Notes under the pieces: model-generated
Seen by the model: the letters and a program-made list of their open reading frames with translations, nothing else
Database searches by the model: none
Told to the model about the DNA's origin: nothing
Shown here: positions 22,948 to 35,745 of the stretch, one piece after another
Layout: each line of letters begins with the position of its first letter
How positions within the stretch are numbered: position 1 is the first letter of the stretch
Made by a program: the position numbers and the translations under genes
Origin: Lineus longissimus
Lineage: Eukaryota; Nemertea; Pilidiophora; Heteronemertea; Lineidae
Length of the DNA stretch: 64,000 nucleotides
Assembly (NCBI RefSeq): GCF_910592395.1
Contig: NC_088319.1
Location: 15,438,001-15,502,000 of the forward strand
Direction of reading: 5' to 3'

Positions 22948-25834
22948 ACCCTGAATATTTATGCTCATAGTATTTATCTTAATATTTCGTCAGGCAGTCG
23001 AGTGGACCTTTATTCGGGCCAACCACCCCACTGATATCCCAGCCTGATATGTCTACAATAAATAATGCAGAACACATTTTCTCCATATCATCTATTCAAA
23101 ATGCCGTTTCAATGATGGCATAACACCATCTTGGCTCCGATGAATATTTTGTGTACAAAAATTAGGAACATCAACAAAACACCTCATTTGTTTTAGCATG
23201 TTCGCCAAACTCGCAAACCGAGTTTTTCTCACGAAACGGCGCGCTTGGTTTCTCTGAACAAATGAGTAACTATGAACGATGAGAGGAGGGTGACCCGTGA
23301 ATGGATTAGGTACCCATCCATCTTACTGCCCCGTAATAAGATGACATCCACCCTGGTGGAATGGTGACACTGGTGAAACTCTAAACCCAACCAATTGGTC
23401 AGAATAAATAGACGGTTTGCTGAGGTAATAGATCATATTATTTGCGTTGATGTCCTCTCGTGGTAGGGAGTCAGCTTCCACGGTCACAGCGACAGCTTGT
23501 TGAAGGGTGAAGTGCCGAGGATGTCCAAAGATCGGGAAAAGGGAGTCGCTGGCGACTGTCCTTATCTCTTCATGGTCTTCGTAGTCTGCCTTGCCTTCAT
23601 TCTAAGGGTTGCAAGTTTCATTATTTCATAAGGTGTCACAATTTGGTTCGACACTCGAGCAAATAGTCTGAATAATTACAACATGCATTGACTTCGGCAT
23701 TGCGATCATGATCAACGAATCCCTCAATGCCAGACGTAATTTACAAACTATTTCCTACTCGATGCTACTGAGCGACTAATGAAAAATCATTCCATACTAT
23801 TGATGGTAGTATTCGCAAGGGAGGGCCACATTTTATTAATACCCCTAATCTTTGCTTGACATGAATGAACCTGAAGTGAGTGCAACAGCATGCAACACCG
23901 AACAGAGCCGGCGGGAATATTCTTTCCTAGAATTTAAACGGAAATGTGAATCATTTCTGCAATGTGGATTTGTAAATGCAGCATGCCGTTACGCAATGTT
24001 ATGCAAGATAAAATTCATCTTCATCATAACTTAACTTCGAAAAATATCTGTAAATAAGCAAAAAGCATTAGTTCCCCTTCAGGCACATTGATTGTCCCAA
24101 GTTTACTTTTGTGTTCGCGTCTTCGGTATTATAAGGGCGGAGTTTGAACAGCGTAATACATCGCACATCCCAAGAGCCTTATTGCCGAACTCACTTTTGA
24201 GGTTTAGAGAATAGGAGTGAATGAAATTATACATTATGGCACTTCCCATTGACTATCAAATGAATATATAGTGGGCAATTTACAACAATTTTCACTGACA
24301 TCATGTGAACACCTTTCTCTCCTTCGACCGACGTGCAGCTATATACGAACCTTGGCTAGAAACACTCAAGAAAGCAGTACTTGGAAGTAATATGTTTTTG
24401 ATATCACTTATCTCATATGCATGTGCATGTCTATGTACGTTGTGGACGCGCGAAACTCGGTATTGACAAACGGGTGACATTCTATCGGCAAATCGAAAAT
24501 GTCCGCACATGATAGGGAAGTAAATTAAAAAAATAAATATCTATCAGCAATGCATCGGTGGTGAAGATATATTTCTTCTGGGATAAAATCCCCAGTTTTT
24601 ATCACCAATGAGGAAGAATCGTTACATTCCGTGTCCGGGGTATAAAATCACATTACGTCCCCCGTGTTCCTTCTCGCGTATTGCCCTTTCGTGATAAAAT
24701 GTTCTCTAGATTCGCCCTTTGATATCAGCCAAGCACTTAATGGGCAATAAATTATTTTCAGCAGACAGTTGGTTTACGTTATTGATTAGTTACGAGGTGG
24801 TGTGGCGAGGGAACACCATACGAATTAACTAACTAAATATTGATAAAGAGGCACAGAGCCAAGCATCGCATATTATTGTCATCGTGCTCTTCCCGGTAAG
24901 ATTGACTTAGTCGGTTTATTGACAGACACTTGTCAATTGGTCGGTGTATTGTGGTATCGAGGAGCCATTTATCACCCGTCTTGAAAGTGAAGATTGGGGG
25001 GAGCCCTAACTGTCGTGAGCAGTAGATTGGTGGACTAAAGTGCTAGTGCGTGGGTGCGGGTTTCGTGTTTCAAATGATAATTTCTACAAAAATCCACGAA
25101 ATCAAACGACCGCTAACTTGGGTGTTATCGTTAGTCCTGTTGACACGTGAACTCGATGTGATGAGCTACTCTCCATCTCGGGCTTCTACTATGTTTTTGG
25201 TTTCAGCAATTTAACCACGCTCATAATTGTTTGCATTCTGCAAGTTGACGCAGATATTAATCATTTTTCTAGCTTTCTGTGGCAACATTTACCGTGTTTA
25301 CTGTCGACATGCTAAAAGCGATTACACAGAACGAAGTTTGTATAAAGCAACAGTGTACACTTACTTTGGGATTACTGTGGGATTACGTGATGTTATTAAA
25401 AAAGCACTCCACTCAGTAGCTTTATGCAAACAATTTCGTCCAATCGTCAAGTGATCTGGTGACGCGAATGCGGCATATGCCATTCGCAGAGGAGTCTGAA
25501 GTGATATCATTTTAGTTAGATGGCATACCTCAACCTCAAATCGTTGAAATATGTTATTGATATGATAACACTAATTGAATTGCAAATCAGTACAGTATTC
25601 GACAACAGAAACCATGAAATACTCTCATACATATCTATAATCGTGTTGATGGAGTCCAACCGCTTCATTGTACGCGCCCCTGTGAGTATTCGTAGGTGTA
25701 TTTCAACATAATTACACTAGCAATGCATGTACACTACCAATGCATGTACTGCATACAACAATAAAACGTTTCAGGTACCATCATCATCGTTTTCACCACC
25801 GGTGTCATAACAATTTCAATAGTTTTTGAATCAT

Positions 25835-25846
25835 GGGGGGGGGGGG
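25835..25846. repeat. 12-base G run
   Basis: A homopolymer of 12 G in non-coding sequence. Confidence 0.9.
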
Positions 25847-28800
25847 ATATTGAAGATAAGTCTAATAAATTCTGTGCTTTAAATTTGGATTTGAGGCGTG
25901 TGAAATGAAGCGAACTCTACTGCATGAAGGTTGCATTCAAATCGTCAGCTAACACTTCTGGCGTGATAAAGAAGCTTACGACGGAGTAATACTGTTTTTA
26001 CAAATCTTCTTACCATCGCGTGACAAATAGTTCGCGCCCGGAGATGATACGCTCAAAGGATGCAGCAGAGGGAGATGCAATGAGGGTGCGTGCGCGGTGG
26101 AACCGCTGTATCAAAGCTATCCGAGTTTCCATTACAAGCGTCTCTCCGGGATGTAATTAGCAGTGGTATTGCAACTTTAAAGCAATTCCAGTCTATGACA
26201 TTTGTTTCTCTGGTGATAAACAGAGATTGGCACTTGGGAATTACAAAACATGGATTCCGTGAGTGCGTGATCACCCCTGCTAGCCAGCATTCCCACATTG
26301 AGGTACTGGCTATTCTGACAAGATCCTGCCGGCAGTGAGCCTACATTTTAGCTTCTCTGCCTTTTATTGCACTAGCTACTTGTTTCCAAACTTAACACTG
26401 AATACACCATCGCCAAATTGCGTAAAAGTCGCTTGCTTTCTCAACAATGACATATTTAAAAGACATTATCTATTTGTTAATGGTGTCCTAAGCCTTTCAA
26501 CAGTTAAATGTCTTATCCCACTCCTGCCATGAGCATGTCATGTCAAAAGCCTCTTACAATTTAGCTAATATCCCATCTTTGCATTTCAAGAAGATCCCTT
26601 TTTCCCGAAGGCAATACACATGTATAGAGACGCGTATCGCGGACGCGGATGCAATCTTACTTTTGACGCCGAAAGGATTCGAATAAAGCGTCCGTTGTAC
26701 GTTTCAAATGCGCAGCGAGCTTGGGTCTAGTTCAGGCAAAAAAGGACTAAGAATGGCTTGAAAGCAATTAATTAGTGATAGATGGAGCCGTTTGCAAGAT
26801 AATTGTGGCAAGTAAAGAGTTGGTAGTGTACAATGGCTCTCGAGAATTGGCTCCCATTCATTCTTAGCCGATGACGTTAGTTTTGCTGAGCTTCGTTTTC
26901 CAAGTGATGTCATAACCATACTTTGTATCATAACCATCAGATATTTTTCTATTGACAACCCGTGTAACAGAAATCCATGTCCCAAGGCAAATCGCTTCAA
27001 ATAACAAATTATCAGGCTAAGAAAACGGAAAAAAGCTCATATTTTAACGAGAAACTCATCATGTGATGAAAGTGTCCTCGAACAATGACACTAAAGATTA
27101 ACGGATATTTTATGTCATAAAAAATGTCGTGAACTTCATAACGTATTTATCTGAACCCATTTTCTTCTGGTTACGTTTTGCTGGATCGCACACACATGCG
27201 CCCCGAGGTTCAAAAATCAAAAATAGATAGAAGCAATTTGTTGAACTGAACCTATTTTCATCAGACTATACACTTTCTCAAAATGTTTATTTAAAAAATA
27301 TCAATAAGTAGGCGTACGTTGCTTTGTGTACCTTTAACTTAAAACGCAACAAATACTGTTGATATTAACGAGAAAAAAATCCGCTCTATGTTTTCAAGAA
27401 GGATGCTGCACTTACGTGTTAAACCATGTATTCTTTCATCAAGAAGCCTAAAGCATTTAAGGTGCAGTTGTTAAGTGATCAACATGTCTAGAATTAGCAG
27501 TGACAGAGCCTTGGGGATACGACCTCCATCTAAAAAACTTAAACTGCGTGCATATACAATGTATTTGAAAGCATTGGCAGTCATACTGTTAGGTTTGAGA
27601 GCGAGCAAGAATGTACATCTAAATGTACATGTCAATGTATTGTCAGGCTAATCAACACTGTTCTCCATTCGTGTACTACAGTTTTCTTCCAGTTTCTTTC
27701 TCGCTTCGCCAGTGATAGGAATTGACAATCTTGGTGAATGTTTGTCGATGAAATATATGTACACAGACCCAAATCTACTCGTTTGTAAACAAACGAGATG
27801 GGAGTATGCCTTGCAAAGTAATAAAAAGACACGTTTCATAAAAACACTGCAATGTGATTGTAACTTGTCTTGAACTACAACCGTCGTTGTACTACTACTA
27901 TACGATACAGCTGCACGACCTTTTGTACGCTACTTTGTGCATAAGAATATTCCCAATGATCAGTCGAGAGATGTCAATGAGATCGAAGGCAGAGCAGAAC
28001 TATTGCATAAAGATATCAATAACGTCCAAGATATCTGAGTGATGTTTTCGGTGATTGTCATATACCGTGTTGATCTACCGAGCCCGAGGCGTCGATGGTC
28101 GCCCGACGGTACGTGAGCAGGATAATGATTCTGGCGAGGTTCAGACAAATATACAAGCCACTTACAGCAACTTTTGCGTAGTATTAACCGACAGGTGTGG
28201 GCGGATTACATCAATGACTTGGTGCTTTTTCGTGTCAAGAGGATTGTAGAGTCGTGATGGTTCGGTAAACCAGTTACGGGTGTGCTGCTCATTCTAAGAA
28301 GGGGATTCTGTACGAGGTTTTTACAACCTTTCCTTTTTCACCTGTCACTATTGTCACATAGTGAGGTTTCGCAAGTCTCACGAATAGACGATTAGTTCCA
28401 AAGCAACTCATGCATTTGGTGGAGTGGCAGACGGGCTCGTGTCATAGTTTGCTAAAACCTATCTATTGAAGTACCGGAGTGCCAGACGTGTCAGAGTCGT
28501 AGTCGGAAACGTAACGTTGCGCAACCTCTCTATCAATAGGCTGGGTGAAGGCAAATGCTCTAAGAAGCATCGCAATTGTCGCTGGCCTGTCATACGATGA
28601 TACGGATCTTGACAGAAATCTCGGACTACATCAGGAAGAGTAGATAATAACAATCACCCGAGGAAACGACGCATCTTTCCGTCTTGACACTAATTACTCG
28701 ATGATAAGACGCTATTTTGGTATAAATGACAGGTACAAAAAATATTGTGAAAAATAGGAAGGGGGATTGACGGGTACTCATGCATAAACCTTTTAAAAAT

Positions 28801-31800
28801 ACTTAATTAAGAACCCGAGTCACAAGATATCGCGACATTGACCTCACTCTTAGCGTAGTCCGATTTGTATACACACGCAGGCAAAGCTGCACTACACGCA
28901 AACCCTGTGCTTTACGTTGACAACGTGCATATTGTGAACCTCTCTCTCAAAGTAGTCCGAAAGCACAACACTATCAGAACCTCAGGTTTAGGACGAGAAA
29001 GAGTATTGAGACCAATTTGTCTGTCACACATGGAGATAATCATCATAATTGTCCTCAGAAAATAAGAGAGTAGTGTCTTCCGGTCAGATTATAGAGAATC
29101 CACCTGGCTGAAGATGTTTATCTTGTGGCAGCGGCAGTGGGCACTTAGTGAGGCTGCGGATTGACGTCCATTTAGTGTCAATGTCGTGAAAAAGTCATTG
29201 AACTAAACCAGTCACTATGTAGATTCAAACTAACTGACATTTACATGTATAAAAAGCAACCAAAAAATTAGAAGGGGAAGCTTAGGTCACGTTCTTTCCA
29301 TGAAAGTCTGCAGTTGACATGCCTTGGTTTAACTTGATTTTTTCATCCCCGTACAGCCTTTAATCTCACTTTACGAAGTAAAAAAAACGACAGAACATGC
29401 CATTTCAACCTCAGCGCCTGGAACAGAACTATAAACCTACCTCTCATTAGCAGACACCAGGACTTTTTCGAAGCTTTCACAATACACAGTCGGCATGCGT
29501 GAGATTTTGAAAGGGCATTCTTAATATGTTTCTCCAATAGAGGGGGAAGGGCTGCCTGTTGCTGAAATATCTCAGTCCGATTTGTAAATATGCCGCAGAT
29601 CAAAGAACCGAGATTACTTTGCCCGGGTTCTTTTCAATCCATGTTTTTGGTAATGTTACTTTGATATGACTAGAACACGCAAGTTGTCATGACCAGAACC
29701 ACATGTTGACGTCAGCAGCGGAGTTTTACTCAAATGAATCTCTGGCACAGAACTGCAGAGCTATGTTTTATGCTCGATTCTTACAACTTAAAGCATTAGT
29801 GGGCTGGGGGAGTGGTGGACTGAGTGCACCATCTAACATTTTCATCCCCAATCGCACAAAAGGCTGGGATTATATAGAGTTCATCCTGTAACTTGTAATG
29901 CCGGGTTTGCACAGAGTTCACGTTGTCACTTGTAAGTGTCACGTTAAGATTTCTTAAACATAAAGGTGCTGAAGCCAAGATCAATTAAGCTAATTTCTCA
30001 TTCAAGCGGAGAAATATCCGTTAAGATAAACGATATGATCCAATTGTGACTTCTTCCATCACAAATGTTGAATATTCATGAAGCCATTATCTGTGTTTTT
30101 CCTATCTGGATTGAGTTCATTTATCTGTGGGAACAAAGTGGCATGCCATGTGCATTTTTACTGCACAATTTATTGTTGGTTGGTTTTAGACTTTTCTCGC
30201 ACTTCTTAGCCTCCACTGGTTTGTGCTACCAAAATAGTGTCAGGACTGCAGATATGCTCTTGCACCACTGTGCTCGTTACTACCACATTTGCTCCTACTT
30301 CATGGCTATGATTGATATGGAGACGATTCCTAATGAAACTCTTCTTCTGAGTGGATTTTGTCATACATTGTATATGAGCATTTTACACCCGTTTTGTCAA
30401 CACACGCACTATTTTCGCATACGCCCAGACAAAGCGTAAACAAAAAGCAACGAGCAGAGAGAAATGTCTCGGGTACGAAAGTGACTGAAGCCTGATGGTC
30501 AACATTGCCCGGTCCGCATCGACCGGTGCCAGGTTAATAAAACTCCTGCCAAGAGTACGGACGGAGAGTAAACAAGTCAGGTTGATCGGAGAGGTATTGT
30601 CTTGGACAAGTGTCGAGCCAAACGGATGGGACATACTGTAACTAATTGGGTATTGATTCGTACAGCTTGAAGATGTTGACTCTCCTTTCCTCGGCAGTTC
30701 CCGGCTGCAAGCAATCGTATGACAGACATGAAAAAAACCCAATTCAGGTTTGCTAGCTTATAGTTGATACATTATAATATGACCTTATTAGCTTGCCTAC
30801 CGATTAGTGCGAACTAAGCATGCAGAGAGAGAGACTGGATGATTATTCTGCCGAGCCAATAACCAGTGGACATAAAGGGTCTAGGGTTATGAAGGAATGC
30901 CGTTCAGCGGACATGTAAACATGATTGGAGATGCACTGGAAGAAGTTGGATGGCAATGATCAGAGATGATGATCTAGCGATCGCATTGCTTCACTTCTTT
31001 TTCTTCTCCCCTTTGTGCCCTCACTCTGAACGAGGTAACCGGCTTTGTTTTGTCCTGATTGCTCCAAAATTGGTTAAATAATGGATAGAATAAAAATAAA
31101 TACATCATGGCATTTTGTCGGGTTCTTCGATTGATCCGATATTAAAGAAGAGAAGAACACTTCAAGCCGAGCAAAAAGCTATCACATCAAGAGGGGCGGC
31201 CCTAACTTACTGACTAACTACTCAGACCCATGACTTATATCAGGTCGTAGAGGCACGCCATACATGGTATAAAACTTGCAGCAAGGATCGGTTTTCAGGT
31301 CTTCCGGAGAAGTTGAAGTGTTGGATGCGAGGCCAATATTGCTACGCCCATTAATGAAATGATGTGAGGCCGTTTGACAAACAAAAAATGTAAATTTGTC
31401 GTCTAATAAATACTTGCCATGCTTGTCTCGATATCATGCAGACCTGGGCCAAGATGATGATGAAAGTACATGTATAAGAATGCTAGTACGTGTACATGTT
31501 CGCTCGTGAAAGTGTTCACCAACTTTGTCAAAACATGCAAGATCTACACGAAAAATAATGCTAGACTTTCCGCAAGAAGCCCAGTGCTGTCATGTCTTTA
31601 GAACTCGCAAAAAAATCTATTTATTCCCGAAGGCAGAGTGGCATTTCGTCCATCCAATGCTCTAATCAAAGCAGACAAATACATCTGGAATATTTTTTCA
31701 CGAAATATAAAGAACGGTAAACTAATGAGAAATACATTGTTTAATCGGTCGCATGAACTTCCATTTTCGTGTCCGTTCATGCATCACACACAAAACCAGA

Positions 31801-32526
31801 AGGCCAAATGAAATAAATCTTGCATATCAGTAGTTTTATTGTAAAACAAGAAAGAGGAGGATTTTCATTTCGGCGAGCGCGTGCTATCTCACAGTATATC
31901 ATCACACGCGCATGAGTACTATGTTGATCTCAATTCAGTAAGCACATTCCCCAAACTGGGAATAAGAAAATGTGCCCATGTCATTTGACAATATAAGTTG
32001 GTGGTTTTTTTTAACTTTCCGCTCGCCTGACGTGGATAGGAACTCTTGGGAGGCAGCAGAAACACCTTTTTATTTTACATGTATTAAGCAATTTATGTGT
32101 TATTGAAAGCTTTCCGGGGAGGCCAGTGGACCTTGGTGGACAGGTTTGGGCAAGAGGCGATGCTAAACAACACTTTATTTCATCCGGCCTAATAGCAGAT
32201 TCTCGCTATTTACAAATTGATTGTCTGATTCTTATGAGAGTTAATTTCACCGAAGCTAAAAGGGATCTCATATAATGTAGAATAAAGGTTTTTCAGTTAA
32301 ATGCTTTCAGTTTTCTAGTGAGGTTAGCGTAACTTTTCACTTCATCGATTTTGTTTGCGAAAATGAACAATACAGGTTTGAGAATATGTCATGTTGATAA
32401 ACTCTATCACATCCTTAAGTTAAGTACTTTGTGTTGTATTCTTATTCAACAACAAGCGTAGTTCCACAAAACGTAAAAGTATTTGCAAAGGTATATTAAA
32501 CTGCCTTTTACTATATCTACCAACAA

Positions 32527-32608
32527 GTTGTCGTGGCCGAGTGGTTAAGGCGATGGAATAGAAATCCATTGGGGTCTCCCCGCGCAGGTTCGAATCCTGC
32601 CGACAACG
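32527..32608 (+). tRNA. tRNA-Ser (anticodon AGA)
   Basis: An 82-nt class II tRNA. The acceptor stem pairs GTTGTCG (32527-32533) with CGACAAC (32601-32607), with discriminator G at 32608. Box A is TGGCCGAGTGGTTAAGGC. The anticodon arm is TGGA/TCCA around loop ATAGAAA, giving anticodon AGA at 32560-32562. A long variable arm (GGGGTCTCCCC) follows, as expected for serine, and box B is GGTTCGAATCC. No CCA is encoded and no intron is present. A T-rich stretch (AATATTTT) follows, as expected for an RNA polymerase III terminator. It lies on the strand opposite the presumed host gene, inside its large intron. Confidence 0.96.
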
Positions 32609-33145
32609 TTAATATTTTGGCCAGAACCTACTTGAATATATGTTTTACACAAATAACAGCAGTGCATGATACAAATCGTCTTCAGCTGTATGGAAATGGG
32701 GATATGGGTAGTTTTTTAATCTTTTGCATGAACATAGGGAAGCAAGATTTACCGAAGTCGACTAAGAGTGCAAGGTTGTTCTTCACAGGCATCCTTTGAA
32801 AATATTCAGAAAAAAGTTTGTTGCAAACACATACGCTATTCTCCAAGAACGGCAAACTTCTCAAAGTCACCGCGGCGTATGATATGCTAGGATTTGCTGT
32901 TCAACTGAGGCAATGCATTGGACGTACTAAAAAAAGTCCTTGCCCATCACTAAGCATTAAGCTTTGTCATATGAGAGCCTTAAAGTATAGCTGCGTCTGG
33001 CTGGTTTGACCACAAGATCTGAGGATAAAAGTATACTGGGCGTTAAATAATTTCCTAGGCAAATACTACAGGATGAACTAAGACACGATCAGTATACATA
33101 TACGGTCACACTGCCGGTGTACTTGTACTTGTAGTAGTCTAAATG

Positions 33146-33160
33146 CCCCCCCCCCCCCCC
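33146..33160. repeat. 15-base C run
   Basis: A homopolymer of 15 C in non-coding sequence. Confidence 0.9.
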
Positions 33161-33689
33161 AGAAGAATTGCACATCCCTATTGTATGGTGACGAATAAGG
33201 GTATACAATGTACATGTATGCTACTTTCAGAGGACCTTCCCCACATCACCGAGACTAACAGTGCATGATTTATTCCTTTATCCTCCGTTACATTCCATCC
33301 TATACATGTATAGAACATTTCTTGAACCTTTACACCTGACAAGTTCAGTAGAATATCTGGGTCGGAGAAAATGTCAGCAAGTTTTCTCATTGGAAAAGTA
33401 GTCCGCCAGACGTCACGTGACGGAAACATCGTGGCAAAAATCGGGCAACTTTTTTAACACCCTGTAAGGCATGGCCATAAGGGACATCCAGTGACCAGTC
33501 ATTTCCATTGGCTCTCGTATGAATACCCGTTCAATTAACATGCAGGCACCCGAGCAGAAGCGGTCGATACATTCGGAATTGGCATCAAATGAATTTCATG
33601 GCGCTCTGGGCTCATCACTCCGGTTTGTATCGATGATATGAGCACATACGCACCTGTCAACTGATTTTTCATTTGTCTTCTAGTTGCAT

Positions 33690-33790
33690 AGGTCACTAGA
33701 AACCTGACAACGAGGAATCGAACCCGGGACCTCGTCATCAGAGGTGACCGGCGCTGATGCTTTCACTGCGCCTCCGACAGCCCATGGTAG
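33690..33790 (-). mobile_element. tRNA-derived SINE copy A (head region)
   Basis: Read on the minus strand, this has an A-box-like GGCGCAGTG, then CATCAGCGCCGGTCACCTCTGA, and a B box GGTTCGATTCC. It shares about 33 nearly identical bases with 35650-35745 but does not fold as a complete tRNA, because no acceptor stem closes. The tail of the element was not defined. Confidence 0.6.
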
Positions 33791-34273
33791 AAATAATTTC
33801 TTCAGCAGGCTTACAAAACTCGTAATATTTATACATTATATACTCCGCAGCAAAAATCAGAAACCTTAATAGTTCTGAGAGAGGCCAGTGTTTTCAATAG
33901 GTTAACTTTGAGAGGGGGTTGTTTTTGTAGTGCCGATTCCTGTGCATAGCTTTCTCATGATTTTGTAAAAGCATTGGTTTTCATAACATACGTACGCGTC
34001 TGCATTGAGCAATCATGAAAAGCTCTCGGTAACGGTACATACTTGTTTACTGTGTATGATGCGCTCTTCATCGCCGAAGGCAACACGATAGCGGGGCCGA
34101 GCTTGAATGTTTGAAAAGGGCCGACACATTCGTGCAGAAGCAGAAGCTGTCTGAGTTCGAGCAGTTTGGATTCAGTCTCCTCTGTACAATTGAATGTAAA
34201 CCCGGGCTGCCTGAGGTGTCGACGAGAACACGAAAGAGACTCATATGTTTCAATGTGTCATTTGAGATGAGAC

Positions 34274-34289
34274 ATATATATATATATAT
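34274..34289. repeat. (AT)n microsatellite
   Basis: Eight AT units in non-coding sequence. Confidence 0.85.
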
Positions 34290-35649
34290 TGGCGTCTCGC
34301 TAGAGAGCGCTGGGTTGAGTATTGTGGTCTGGTAAAACCCGGGAGAAAAAAGTCAAGGTGCATAATGAAGGCATAAAAGGCGGAGATGGCTGTGTGTTGA
34401 ATCAGGAATTCTGTATCTGAAGAATGAAAATGATCTTAGACACGAATTTTGTCAGACTCGGATTTGTATTCATTGGAAGGCCTTTAGGCGTTTATCATTC
34501 AGTCGTCTCACTGCACAGGCTACATGCATTATTTCAGGGCGTCATTTCAAAAATAATGCACTATAATTCAATTACATACATGTAGACAATTGCTCTCTAC
34601 TAGTTTGCGATACACAGTTCCCACAACACAGCTTGGGTCACCCGCACGATAACAGGTCAATGGTCAAAGTGAAGCATGACAAATTGAGTCAACAGTGTAC
34701 TGCTGTAGCCAGCTACTCCATCGCTTATAAGCCAAGCGAGTATTGTTGCAAGGAGATGAGAAGTTATTAAGGGATTGCAAGAATTGGCTAGCCATTTGAT
34801 AAGAGGCTCCGTTCCTATGAAGGGTCGTCATGAAGAAACTGTGAGTGACATTGATATGCAAAAGAAAACTGCCATTGCCGACAAAAAGGAAATTGGTTAG
34901 TAGCTGAAATTCCTGACTTCTCTCTTGTGTCTTTCTAGCATTTCCGTTATTGATTAACTTGTCTCGTGGAACAGCATATATTCAAGTGACTGCTAGGCAG
35001 TTTTAGGGTGCCTCTTCATTGCTCGTCTCATCGATGGTTGGATGACAAAGATGTTGCCAACAACCTCAGCCCCATCACAAAGCGAATTCATCGCAGTCAC
35101 TCGGATAATGTTCCGTGAGGTTCGAGGGAACAGCCTTCTCCAGACGGTGTTGGAATGTCGGCCAGCGTCAATCTCAAGCAAAACAAAGGAGTCATATGAT
35201 TATAACAAGAATCCAGACAGTTTGATCATTGTATGTTTATGCAGCGTACAATGCAAACCATCTATAAACTCAGTGTACCCCGCCCCGTTAAAAAAAGGTT
35301 TGCTTGGTAGTTGGGTCTGAACATTGATGATATGTATCATCAAGGGTATTTTCATCTTGATTTTGTGAAACGTTTCCCGAGCAAAGTCGGCCCTCCTCGG
35401 CGCCAGGCGCCCGAACTTACAACGAAGTATCAGATTGGAGTAATATGGGAGTTGCTCTACCCCGCCTCCAAAGAGCTCTGACATGCAACTGCACTCAGGC
35501 TAAATTCTTTTTGTGACGATACCTGATCACCGAGTGCACTCTTGGATTGTTTAAACTTCGCGTCTTCGATCTCAAGTTTTTTCTAAGAGTGAAAGGAAGT
35601 TGCTTTGATCGAGGGTTTCTACGCTGTCGGAGAGTGTCGCCCACTCTAC

Positions 35650-35745
35650 TGCATGAGTAAACCGGGACCGACCGGGAATCGAACCAATCACCTCAGAGGT
35701 GACAGGCGCTGATGTTTCCACTGCACTACTCGGACTCCCAAACTT
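35650..35745 (-). mobile_element. tRNA-derived SINE copy B (head region)
   Basis: On the minus strand it reads GAGTCCGAGTAGTGCAGTGG (A-box region), AAACATCAGCGCCTGTCACC, TCTGAGGTGA and then GGTTCGATTCCCGGTC (B box). The same order and wording recur in copy A at 33690-33790, in the same orientation. Two related copies in one intron argue for a SINE family and not two decayed tRNA genes. Confidence 0.6.

Larger units (their letters stand above)
20804..32526. other. Probable intron of the neuropeptide gene (left part)
   Basis: No exon, RNA gene or transposon protein is recognised over almost 12 kb, apart from the dispersed repeat at 22901-22947 and a G run at 25835. Palindromic TACATGTA-type words are frequent (near 22007, 22131, 22438 and 27610). 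If the signal-peptide exon at 45032-45109 belongs to the same gene, all of this is intronic. Confidence 0.45.

Noticed and set aside
32533..32799. 88-residue frame beginning MAEWLRRWNRNPLGS
   Set aside because: Its start is the translated tRNA-Ser gene, a common false protein call.
33690..33790. A second tRNA gene
   Set aside because: A B box is present but no acceptor stem closes and the D arm is abnormal. The matching copy at 35650 supports a SINE instead.
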